This document shows, one piece after another, positions 52,402 through 61,109 of a DNA stretch of 64,000 nucleotides. Source of the stretch: Sodalis endosymbiont of Henestaris halophilus (GTDB lineage: Bacteria; Pseudomonadota; Gammaproteobacteria; Enterobacterales; Enterobacteriaceae); assembly GCF_900161835.1 (NCBI RefSeq), contig NZ_LT897836.1:558001-622000 (forward strand), in the 5' to 3' direction. Every line of letters begins with the position of its first letter. The first letter of the stretch is position 1. A model generated the notes under the pieces. It was not told where the DNA came from and did not search any database. It saw only the letters and a program-made list of their open reading frames with translations. Made by a program: the position numbers and the translations under genes.

Positions 52402-53478
52402 ATGTCTAAAATTTTCGATTATGTTAAACCAGGTGTCGTTACCGGTGATGGTGTTCAACACGTGTTTGCTGTCGCGAAAGAAAAAAATTTTGCTTTACCA
52501 GCCGTAAACTGTGTGGGCACTGATTCCATTAACGCTTCATTAGAAGCGGCTTCTAAAGTGCGTGCGCCAATTATTATACAGTTCTCTAATGGAGGCGCTT
52601 CTTTTATCGCTGGCAAAGGTTTGCAGTCCGAAGGACATACCGCTGCTGTTCTTGGTGCGGTGTCTGGAGCAATGCACGTGCATCATATAGCTGAGTATTA
52701 TGGGATTCCGGTGATCCTGCATACTGACCATTGCTCCAAAAATCTACTGCCGTGGCTCGATGGGTTGCTTGCCGCTGGCGAGAAGTATTATGCAACTACT
52801 GGCAAGCCGCTCTTCTCCTCCCATATGATTGACTTATCTGAAGAGTCGCTAAAAGAAAACATTGAAATCAGTTCCAAATATCTAGCGCGTATGGCGAATC
52901 TTGATATTACTCTGGAAATAGAGCTGGGTTGTACCGGCGGCGAAGAAGATGGCGTGGATAATAGTCATTTAGATAACTCCGCGTTGTATACTCAACCGCA
53001 AGATGTCGCTTATGCTTATGAGAAATTAAATGCCATCTCACCGCGTTTTACTGTTGCGGCTGCTTTTGGTAATGTCCACGGCGTGTACAAGCCTGGCAAC
53101 GTTCAACTTACACCAAAAGCTCTTAATAATTATCAACAATATGTTTCAGAAAAATTTGGTTTACCCGCTAAATCCTTAAACTTAGTTTTCCATGGCGGCT
53201 CGGGATCCTCTCCGGAAGATATTAAGGAAGCTATCAGTTATGGTGTGGTAAAGATGAACATCGATACCGATACCCAGTGGGCGTCTTGGGAAGGTATTTT
53301 AAAATATTATCAAAAGAACAAAGGTTATTTGCAGGCTCAGCTGGGCAATCCCGAAGGCGTCGATAAACCCAATAAAAAGTTTTATGATCCGCGTGTATGG
53401 ATTCGCGCTAGTCAGTTATCCATGATAACTCGTTTGGAACTGGCTTTCAAGGAACTAAATGCTATCGACGTACTCTAA
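52402..53478 (+). CDS. fbaA: Class II fructose-bisphosphate aldolase
   Basis: Zinc-dependent cleavage of fructose-1,6-bisphosphate into two triose phosphates. 358 residues (E. coli 359). Zinc and catalytic residues are in ILHTDHCSKN (His/Asp), ELGCTGGEEDGVDN (Glu) and NVHGVYKPGN (His). The phosphate and potassium site is VFHGGSGSS and the substrate loop is MNIDTDTQWA. AGGATA precedes the ATG. With Pgk and GalP it supports glycolysis as the central energy route. Confidence 0.98.
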   Translation: MSKIFDYVKPGVVTGDGVQHVFAVAKEKNFALPAVNCVGTDSINASLEAASKVRAPIIIQFSNGGASFIAGKGLQSEGHTAAVLGAVSGAMHVHHIAEYYGIPVILHTDHCSKNLLPWLDGLLAAGEKYYATTGKPLFSSHMIDLSEESLKENIEISSKYLARMANLDITLEIELGCTGGEEDGVDNSHLDNSALYTQPQDVAYAYEKLNAISPRFTVAAAFGNVHGVYKPGNVQLTPKALNNYQQYVSEKFGLPAKSLNLVFHGGSGSSPEDIKEAISYGVVKMNIDTDTQWASWEGILKYYQKNKGYLQAQLGNPEGVDKPNKKFYDPRVWIRASQLSMITRLELAFKELNAIDVL

Positions 53479-53827
53479 ATAGTACAGTGAGGTTGTTACT
53501 GTGCCTGACTTCTCGCCGTGTAGTTAGGTGAGGTACGAAGTAATATTAACTGAGTAATGCACTGGAAGGTAGTACATGTTCTGCTGCATGATACATTATG
53601 GTAATTATGGTAGGTCCTTATCTAGATCACATCTAGCGTTTTGTGGTCAAGATTCATAGTAGGAGGATTAGGAATGTTTAAGTCGGTATTAACCTGATAA
53701 ATCATTTTATTTTGCAGATTTTTAATTGCTCCGGTTTGATTAAGTTGTTGCATTGTAAGGATACATATGTCCTGCCCCCGGGACCGGTCCGAAGGACCTA
53801 TGTCATAAGCCAGAGCGGGAAACTTAA
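53479..53827 (+). promoter_or_regulatory. fbaA-mscS spacer with a GC-rich hairpin
   Basis: After fbaA a small stem ACAGT/ACTGT lies near 53484-53502. At 53776-53798 there is an unusually G+C-rich patch: palindrome GGACCGGTCC overlapping the hairpin GGTCC-GAA-GGACC, ending about 30 bases before the mscS start. The rest is AT-rich with no gene. The patch would be in the mscS leader RNA if transcription starts upstream. Confidence 0.5.
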
Positions 53828-54679
53828 ATGGAAGATATAGACGTTGTAAATCAAATAAATCATGCCAGTAACTGGCTAGTGAATAATCAAGAATTACTGA
53901 TTAATTATGCGGTGAATATCATTGCTGTAATTATTATCCTATTTATTGGTCTGCTTGTCGCGGGGGTTATTTCCCGTACTCTAACCAGGATGATGAAAAG
54001 GCGGCACATTGACGCCACGGTAGTTAATTTTGTCTCGGCAATTTTGCGCTACGGTATTGTAATATTTACTCTCATTGCCGCCCTGAACCGAATAGGCGTA
54101 CAAACAGACTCAGTAATCGCTGTTATCGGTGCAGCTGGTTTAGCAATTGGACTGGCTTTGCAAGGATCCTTGTCTAACTTTGCGGCAGGAGTACTGTTAG
54201 TTACTTTCCGCCATTTTCACACTGGAGATTATGTTGATTTTGCCGGCACTTCGGGCAAAGTTTTGGTAGTGCATATTTTTTCTACTACACTAAAAACCTA
54301 CGATGGAAAGATTGTGGTGGTGCCCAACAGCAAAATTATCTCCGGCAATATTACTAACTTTTCCCAGGAGCCTAATCGATTAATCGATACTATCATCAGC
54401 GTTAGCTATAATGCTGATATCGAGGTCGTAAAAAAGATTATCACTGATATCTTGGTTGCTGATAGCCGGGTGATCCATGACATGGGACTAACTGTTCGGT
54501 TAAATGCATTCAGCCCGTCCTCAATGGATTTCATAGTGCGAGCTTGGGTACCTCATCGCGATCATCAAAACGCTATGTTCGATTTGCTGGAAAAAACTAA
54601 GATAGCTTTAAATAAGCATCAGATTAACATTCCATATCCACAGATTAATGTACATTTATACCGTATGTCAAAGCAGTAA
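53828..54679 (+). CDS. mscS: Small-conductance mechanosensitive channel
   Basis: Inner-membrane heptameric channel that opens under tension and releases solutes on hypo-osmotic shock. 283 residues (E. coli 286). Three membrane helices occupy roughly residues 30-125. TM3 is the glycine/alanine-packed pore helix SVIAVIGAAGLAIGLALQGS with the hydrophobic gate. The cytoplasmic beta domain includes YVDFAGTSGKVL and VVVPNSKI, and the end PYPQINVHLYRM corresponds to the beta barrel. E. coli order fbaA-mscS is kept. GGGA eight bases upstream fits the start. It is a sensible survivor for a cell inside changing host cytoplasm. Confidence 0.96.
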   Translation: MEDIDVVNQINHASNWLVNNQELLINYAVNIIAVIIILFIGLLVAGVISRTLTRMMKRRHIDATVVNFVSAILRYGIVIFTLIAALNRIGVQTDSVIAVIGAAGLAIGLALQGSLSNFAAGVLLVTFRHFHTGDYVDFAGTSGKVLVVHIFSTTLKTYDGKIVVVPNSKIISGNITNFSQEPNRLIDTIISVSYNADIEVVKKIITDILVADSRVIHDMGLTVRLNAFSPSSMDFIVRAWVPHRDHQNAMFDLLEKTKIALNKHQINIPYPQINVHLYRMSKQ

Positions 54680-54989
54680 CCAAATCAAAATCAGCAGACC
54701 GACAACAACGCGATATTGTCGATTATTTTTCGTGCGGTTTTAAAAAAACTAACAAGTGTAATAGTGGCTAACCTCTTATGCCCGGTTTTAAGCTATCTTC
54801 AAAAGATTTAGCAATTTGATACTATCAGCTGAATGATTAGAATCATTAGCTAGAGAAAGTAGCTTTGCTACCAATAGCAATTGCTTCACGTTTACTTGTA
54901 CCGCGTATATTGCTCATAGCGCGATTCGCTAGGGTTAAAATCAGAGTTGCCTATTTTTTGGGCAGCGTGGCTAAAAGATATACTTTGCC
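54680..54989. other. mscS-argP ghost spacer
   Basis: E. coli has argO and yggE between mscS and argP; about 300 bases remain and neither can be read. Most of both genes has been deleted. Confidence 0.45.
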
Positions 54990-55853
54990 TTGTTTATTAG
55001 TTCCCTTTAGTGCCGTGCCTTGCTACATCTAGACATTTTAAATCCTCTTTGTGCATATATTCTTAAACGTACGTTTTTGTAGGTATTCTTACCGCGACGT
55101 GGTAGTAAATTCATTGGCGTTATTTTTTAAATATCATTTTGTATTACGATATATTTATTATGTAAGGCTGGCTGAGAAGCCACGGTTATTAAACCACTAG
55201 CAGGCCATATGTGACGTTTTTACTTAAAATTTATCAGGATAGTTTTGATTATCACCTACCTGCGGAGGATAAATTCATTATCGCAGAGGAAATCGTCACC
55301 TGTTTGTGCTGGCTATTGCTCGTTGTATCACCTAGCTCAATCTTTCTATTACGATCAAATAATCGAATGTGTACAGGCAGCAGTCTACAGAAAACGTAGT
55401 TCAGGATAATATTGACCATTTCTATCAATTTGCTAAAGGCTCGCTGAGCTCTTGTGTAATAATGTGTGTTCTACCCGCATATTTAATCGGATCGGGTCAT
55501 CTCTCAGCACTGACTTTTGCGTCTTCCGTTGCCAGGTCGTGAGGCTGTTAATATTAACTGATATAAAGATAATGGTGGCTACGTGGTATCTTTGTCATAT
55601 AATAGTCGAGCTATTCTTATCTGAGCTAATTTACTTAATGCATAACATAACATGCCAATACTTTAATCTCTTGTGGCGGATGCAAGATAGTTCGTACTAG
55701 CAGTAGCTTGCTAAACATATTTTTATATTGTTTTATTTTATGCCACACGGTCTACTGAGTAGTACATAGTTTCTGTAAGTTGCGTTTAAAAACGAACTCT
55801 TGTATTATAGCTTTAAATCTTCTTTTTAGCCTTTGATAATTTGGTAGTTTTAT
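54990..55853 (-). pseudogene. argP: LysR-type regulator ArgP (IciA) ghost
   Basis: The DNA-binding domain is readable over ~65 residues in one frame: LPNYQRLKRRFKAIIQE against RPDYRTLQALDAVIRE. Then QKLCTTQ.TVWHKIKQYKNM stands against [20 protein letters not shown], and LLLVRTILHPP against LLVRTVPPRP. The effector domain continues as VNINSLTTW and DDPIRLNMRVE against VNADSLATW and DSPIRLNLQVE. The start codon is now ATA, and stops and shifts increase towards the 3' end. ArgP senses lysine and arginine and activates argO. It lies divergent to rpiA, as in E. coli. Boundaries at the 3' end are approximate. Confidence 0.9.
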
Positions 55854-56044
55854 TTATTTTATCCTATGTTAACCAGTGAACTCTGCACTATGACGTACAA
55901 TTTATATTATTGCGTGCGCAGGATATTAATCCTGATATAGGTTTGTTTTAGATCTAGTTTTTTTAAAATATTCAGGTTATCGCGGCCAAAATTAATTTGT
56001 ATTGGTAACTGACATAGGGGTGCACATAGGTAGAAATATAGACC

Positions 56045-56701
56045 ATGACTCAGGATGAACTTAAAAAGGCGGTGGGGTGGGCTGCGTTGAAATATGTCCA
56101 TCCAGGTACAATTGTAGGTGTGGGAACCGGTTCTACAGCAGCGCATTTCATTGACGCACTGAAATCGATAAAGCATCAAATCGAGGGAGTTGTTTCTAGC
56201 TCAGAGTCATCTTCCACCAAACTGAAGAGTCTAGGGATTCCTCTATTTGACCTTAATGATGTCGATGTTTTAGATCTCTATGTCGATGGCGCTGATGAGA
56301 TAAACGGTAGCATGCAGATGATAAAAGGTGGCGGTGCCGCGCTTACTCGCGAAAAAATCATTGCTGCCGTCGCTTGCAAGTTTATTTGTATCGCTGATTC
56401 TAGTAAGTTGGTTGACGTGCTTGGCACGTTTCCACTTCCAGTAGAAGTGATTCCCATGGCTCGTTCTTGGGTTGCCCGTGAACTGGTTCGCCTAGGCGGA
56501 CAGCCAGTTTATCGCCGCGGAGTAGTAACTGATAACAATAATATTATTTTAGATGTTCATAATATGTTAATCCTAGATGCAGTGACTCTTGAAGAGCAAA
56601 TTAATAATATTTCAGGGGTCGTAACTGTCGGCCTGTTTGCGCGCCGCGGTGCTGATTTAGCGCTTATTAGTAGTAAACAGGGCATTAAAATCATCAGATA
56701 A
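56045..56701 (+). CDS. rpiA: Ribose-5-phosphate isomerase A
   Basis: Interconverts ribose-5-phosphate and ribulose-5-phosphate. 218 residues (E. coli 219). The phosphate loop [15 protein letters not shown], the DGADEI motif with the catalytic acid region, [12 protein letters not shown] carrying the catalytic Glu/Lys, and the C-terminal [14 protein letters not shown] are intact. The start [18 protein letters not shown] equals the family start. With TktA it supplies ribose for nucleotides without the oxidative branch. Flanked by dead argP upstream and dead serA downstream, in E. coli order. Confidence 0.97.
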   Translation: MTQDELKKAVGWAALKYVHPGTIVGVGTGSTAAHFIDALKSIKHQIEGVVSSSESSSTKLKSLGIPLFDLNDVDVLDLYVDGADEINGSMQMIKGGGAALTREKIIAAVACKFICIADSSKLVDVLGTFPLPVEVIPMARSWVARELVRLGGQPVYRRGVVTDNNNIILDVHNMLILDAVTLEEQINNISGVVTVGLFARRGADLALISSKQGIKIIR

Positions 56702-56815
56702 ACTGATAGTCGATAAGTGGCTTACCTGACAGTAATCTATACTAATTACTCCCACTATAATAAATAGGTTATTTAGCATAACGCCATTTATTGCCTCTAT
56801 CTTGTCAGGAGACGT

Positions 56816-57996
56816 AAAGGGTCAAAAATATTAACACTACATAAGATTAAAGTTTTGATAGTTTAATATAATTGCATCTATAAGTGATTAAGAATTTAAA
56901 ATTATTTGGTTAAAGCAATTGTATATATCAAAAGCATATTTTGAGACCAAAATAATAAAAACGCGATCGGCACCGTACACTTTGTCAGTAATCATTCTCG
57001 CACTCATTTAACAGAATGAGTGCTTTATCCGCATAGGAGAAAATAGTGATAGTGAAGAATGCTTTTATCCAAAGCAATTTTGTCGACCAAGATGAATAAT
57101 TTGCGTCTAGGTGTTTAATGCATTTTCTTCTGATAAGAATTTAGTCGTAAAAACGTGAATGAATTATTTCTGATACTAACATCCTGTTTGGGCCCAAGCT
57201 TACAAACGGACGTAAAGAAGTAAAGCCCTATAATACAGTAACTAGTCAAAAAACGCGGCTTATTAGCTATATGAGACCATATCAAAACGTAATTTAGTAT
57301 ACTTATTAGTATCTATAAGGGATACAAGGTTAGCTTTTACAATATCAAAAAGCAAGATGCACGCTAGATAATTTCTAACAGATTACGATCTATTGATCCT
57401 AGATGAATTACAATAAGTAATATGGTAAGTCTGTATATCCTAGATGCCGTTTTGCTCGCACTATGATGATGAATAGGGGAATTGAGTTTGTGCAAATTGA
57501 ATACAGTAAGTTTTTATTAACTCTTTCCGCGGTATTATCGTGTAAAGTTTAGACTTTGTGTTAGGATACTGACTACAATTATGTGACCGATTCTATTTGT
57601 TATTGATTTTTTTAGAAGAACTAGTATTTAATAATAAATCTTTTAACTTCGCCGTTGCTTAGGTTTAACAATGTTATTTTTAGGCTGTATATCAGTGACG
57701 TAATTCAGTAATCCCAAGAAAATATCAACATAGCATTAAACCGACCAACCAGGAAAGAATTCCGACAATGTAGTATCATTTTATCGGTGGTTAATTTTAT
57801 TGAGTTGTTATTGCCTGAGTATCACAAATAATGTTGTACAACTTGCTGTATTTTCCATGAGAATGATTTTGGTTCTTTTGATATACTGCATATTTATGCA
57901 TCCATCATTCATGCTAGTGATCCTGGATCTAGGGAAATTAATAATTTTTGGTGAAACATGTCAGAGTTCCTAACTAGCGTGGAGAGAGGCGCTTAA
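56816..57996 (+). pseudogene. serA: D-3-phosphoglycerate dehydrogenase ghost
   Basis: First committed step of serine synthesis. Collinear remains cover the whole length: HKIKVLIV near the start against DKIKFLLVE, and VHFVSNHSRTHLTE against AHFIGLRSRTHLTE. VFNAFSSDK then matches VFNAPFSNTR, and HIKT.FSILISIYKGYKVSFYNI matches the NAD-binding HIGTQLGILAESLGMYVYFYDI. SQENINIALN matches AQENIGLEVA, and LSVVNFIELLLP matches LSAVNFPEVSLP. Multiple stops and frameshifts; the start codon is lost. The total span is about 50 bases short of the E. coli gene. The C-terminal ACT domain is barely readable. Serine must be supplied from outside or from glycine. Confidence 0.93.
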
Positions 57997-57999
57997 CTG

Positions 58000-58493
58000 C
58001 TGGCTTTTGTGGTTGAATATATCTCAGGTATAAAAGGTTTTTCTCGCTAACACATGTTAAATATGTTCATAACAGCCAATGCCGTAACACTACTATCAAT
58101 TACTGTTAATCAAATATAATAAACGTCGTAAGCTGAATATTTAGCAAGCCCACCAGTGGTAATGGTAGGATAAGATTTCACCTAGTTTCTCGGTATGGCC
58201 TTGCCTAGTTTTACACATAGATGTACTATCTGTATATATTATGCATAAACAGTAATATCTTTAGGAGGAGGGAAATTAAAAGGATTAAGCACCGCTAAAT
58301 AACAAAGTTTGTTTCTCGGCCCATAGGTATCAATAAAATGATAAGTATTTATCTTTCGCTATCAAATACAATTAATACGCCTAGGGTTTTCGGGTAGTCC
58401 CTATATACATGCATCTTTCATGGCATACCTAATAACGTGAAGTGCGGTTGCTATTTCTTCCTGAGTTAACTACGTTAGCCAGAGTTATCACAT
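58000..58493 (-). pseudogene. fau: 5-formyltetrahydrofolate cyclo-ligase ghost
   Basis: Minus-strand remains: the start region LTQEEIATAL at the spacing of LTPEQQQEM, and INTYHFIDTYGPRNKLCYLAVLNPF against LDTQPLIEQLWRAGKRVYLPVLHPF. A short GIGCYEHI stands in place of the GMGGGFYDRT motif. Stops are present from the second codon. The enzyme salvages 5-formyl-folate. In E. coli fau (ygfA) is convergent with serA and downstream of the 6S RNA gene ssrS, exactly as found here. The 3' end is uncertain because it approaches the serA fossil. Confidence 0.75.
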
Positions 58494-58559
58494 ATAGTTA
58501 TTCGAATATTTCACAATAATATTTTCCTGTTAACGATAGCCATGAGGCAAATTTTGTTT

Positions 58560-58740
58560 AATTAGGCATTCTAATAAATTTTATTATGGAATGTCCCCAT
58601 AACATTTTTAATACACAATAATACAATATTGTAGGTCTTACATCATTTTTAATGAACTTAGTATGCGCACTCGTTAAGAAGATCTACATTATTGTGGTAT
58701 TAAATATTAGCCTAAATATTTATTTTCTGGTACACAATGC
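58560..58740 (-). pseudogene. ssrS: 6S RNA gene ghost
   Basis: 6S RNA mimics an open promoter and holds sigma-70 RNA polymerase in stationary phase. Between the fau and zapA fossils, in the ancestral place, the minus strand has GCTAATATTTAATACCACAA followed by TAATGTAG, against E. coli 6S GCCGATATTTCATACCACAA and GAATGTGG: 23 of about 29 bases agree at 58684-58712. The flanking arms that form the long closing stem are not recognisable and the central bubble cannot be closed, so the RNA should be non-functional. Confidence rests on one matching block plus synteny. Confidence 0.6.
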
Positions 58741-58817
58741 ATGATAATTTGGTTTCCAGCCTATGGAGGGATTAAACCAAACAACTCATGGTGTGTTATA
58801 TGTTGTTTTATAAACTT

Positions 58818-59152
58818 TTAACTATCCGGACGTTCTTTATGCATTATGCAACCTGGTTATATCAACGCTTGCTCAATATTTTACTGCAATAAACTAATGT
58901 GCTGTTTTCTATTTGTTGCATCAACATAAAGCTTTCAACTTTCCTACTCTAATTAATTGCTGATGTGTAGGTAGGATATTAAAATAAGCCAGTAGATATT
59001 TGTTAACTTTATTTTGAATTTTAATATCTTGCAATTGCTTATTAAAATCTTTTGCCTTTTTAGTATATTGCTTGCTGTTTTGTTGTTCTTGGCAACATGG
59101 ACCTTTAATTTACAATCAAGTATTTGCATGCTAATAAAGTCTGTTCTTACAT
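58818..59152 (-). pseudogene. zapA: Cell-division protein ZapA ghost
   Basis: ZapA cross-links FtsZ filaments. The fossil has the right length (about 111 codons; E. coli 109) and an AGGAGG site before its ATG, but codon 2 is TAA and a frameshift follows. Matching segments are MQILDCKLKVHV (IQIFGRSLRVNC), KIKLTNIYWLILISYLHIS (RTRVTNTEQLVFIAALNIS) and LLQ.NIEQALI.PG (MLQQTIEQALLEQG). The 77-codon open frame at 58953-59186 is part of it and is not a separate gene. Several in-frame stops break the coiled-coil C-terminus. Confidence 0.9.
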
Positions 59153-59422
59153 ATGAGCCTCCTGTTTTTATTACCACGCTAACCATTGCTAATGACGCAT
59201 AATTGTCGACAAAGCGCGAATTAACATTGCCATAATCTATTTGAATAGAAAATAAAGACCTTTTGGGGTTAGCAACGAACGTTATTTATAACAGAACATA
59301 CACTTATCTTGCCAAAATTGATGGAAACGCACATTCAAACATAATCTATATTACCGATTACAAAAAACTTAAATTGACTTTTAGCACAGCATAGACGTTA
59401 GTATTAACCGCAGTAGTGATGT

Positions 59423-59770
59423 ATGAGCCACAAATTGGAATATTGTGTAACGGTAACGCAAAAGGAGGTATTGATACATGAATTGGACTAATGACGATTT
59501 TTTGGTGTTTATCTAAACGGTTTGATAAGCTGCTGTGCATACGGCCTAACTGCAATGAGCTAAATAGATGCACCACTTTAATATTTATTGTTGATAACAG
59601 TGAATGGCGAAGTTAATGTGTGGTTGTTATGAAAGCAAACCCCGGCCGGGTTAAGCTAATTAATGCCTATCTGGTTTGGTGAGCCATCGTTTGATCTAGT
59701 ATTATGTTAACACTAACGTTAGCTTTACTTTGGGATCTTGGCTATAGCGTAAAGTTGTAAGCATCACCTA
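59423..59770 (+). pseudogene. ygfB: YgfB/YecA family ghost, C-terminus lost
   Basis: A start MSHKLEY lies 32 codons before NGLISCCAYG, matching E. coli YgfB (HGLISGMICGG at residue 30). S.IDAPLLLL then follows against SSWLPLL. Farther on LLWDLGY matches FLLGLGV. The last ~70 codons are gone, with the pepP fossil starting almost at once. Two stops precede the GLIS motif. YgfB has only recently been linked to regulation and its function is not well defined. Order zapA-ygfB-pepP-ubiH is ancestral. Confidence 0.6.
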
Positions 59771-59785
59771 GACTTTGTTAAGGTA

Positions 59786-61106
59786 ATGACACTATAAGAA
59801 TGTACTCGCCGTTGTCAACTATTACTAGCAAAATAGGCGCTGCAAGTGCTTCGTTGATCTTTGCTGTCTCGGTAAGCTAGCCGAAGTACCTATTATTCAG
59901 TATCCTTATCGTTAAGACAAGTATTTCTGGTATTCACTGACTTTAGTTAGCCGTAGTCACTATTAATTTTATTAAATAACTGCCAAAACCATCACTACAG
60001 CATATTATATAATTAAGCATGCGATCAAACTACCGAAATCTAGACCGGAAGTCGCCCCTGGGCCGGTGAGGGTAGCCGGAACAGCGCCTAAGGAGTTTCT
60101 TGGTAGCTGCCCATCGTGAGGGATTAGTTTCCCGCAGTTCATTGCATTTGTTGCTCGACGTTCTGGACGTAGTGTACCACACTTATAGTAAATACGACTT
60201 TGCCTATATGTTTTTGTTTAGCGGTCTGTATATATTGTGTGATGACACGTGTCAGCAATTTCAAGTGCCAATGATAGCTAAGTTAATTACGGTCTTTTAG
60301 TGCACGAAATTTGGCTGATAAAATCTGAAAACGAGTTTAGAGGTGATGCGACTTGTTTTCCAAATCAACGCGTTGGCGCATGCTCGAGCCATGTGGCAAT
60401 GACGTTTTTGTATGTATAAGTATCAATTGTAATGCGAAATTTAGCATGAATTTTACCGGAATGATTCCCATCATCTGTCTTATAACACCATTGTTGGTGT
60501 CAGTGAAAATGGTCATACTTTTCACCAAACTAAAAAATGTGTCTAAGATGAACAGTGACTATTTGGTATTAATCGATGTTAACTGTGAATATCATGGATG
60601 CGCTGGGAATATAACCCGTATTTTTTCTGTAAAATGGCCGATTGTCTTTGACGCAACGTACGATTTAGAATAGTTATTCTAACAGGGTTTAACCCTGCTT
60701 TTGCGCTCTATAAACCTGATCTTGATATTCAGGAGATGAGTGAAGAGGTAGTATGTAGTAGGTTACTAGATTTATAATGTTATGTTCTATGAAGGAGGTA
60801 AAGACGCTTATTGAGAAACATGTGCACCAAAATTTTTTATGAATGTCCTGAGTCATTGGCTTAAGTCTTGATGTTTACGACATCAATGGGTATGGTTAAT
60901 TATTTATTCGGGCACTGGAGCCTTGCATTGTGATGATCGTAGAGCTAGATATTGATATCTATAAAGATGCCGGTTTTCTTCCTGCCTACCGCGGTATAAG
61001 TTTCCGCATTAAAGACAGAATAGTTACCCTTTCGGTTAGTGAAAGTCTTGCTGCTTCTATGGTTAAAGAATCCGATGCAATTAAAGTTATTATGTTATCG
61101 GGATAA
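59786..61106 (+). pseudogene. pepP: Xaa-Pro aminopeptidase P ghost, full length
   Basis: The whole gene is readable and its span (about 440 codons) equals E. coli PepP (441). GAASASLIFA matches GSAALIFAA, and LDVLDVVYH matches LNGLDVVYH. HEF.RN...LSYNTIVGVSENG matches HEFNRHGARYPSYNTIVGSGENG. YLVLIDVNCEYHGCAGNITR matches DLVLIDAGCEYKGYAGDITR, a metal-binding Asp region. FFMNVLSHWLSLDVYDINGYG matches FFMHGLSHWLGLDVHDVGVYG, and YRGISFRIKDRIV matches YRGIGIRIEDDIV. Several frameshifts and stops separate these blocks, and metal ligands are altered. The ghost ends at TAA three bases before ubiH, so the old operon spacing is preserved. The frames at 60100-60300 and 60353-60673 are pieces of it. Confidence 0.96.
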
Positions 61107-61109
61107 AAA

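Noticed and set aside
58953-59202. Small frames on both strands near 59 kb
   Set aside because: Minus frame is part of the zapA fossil; the plus frame is its shadow.
60100-60673. Two plus-strand frames that look like small genes
   Set aside because: Both are in-frame pieces of the pepP ghost.
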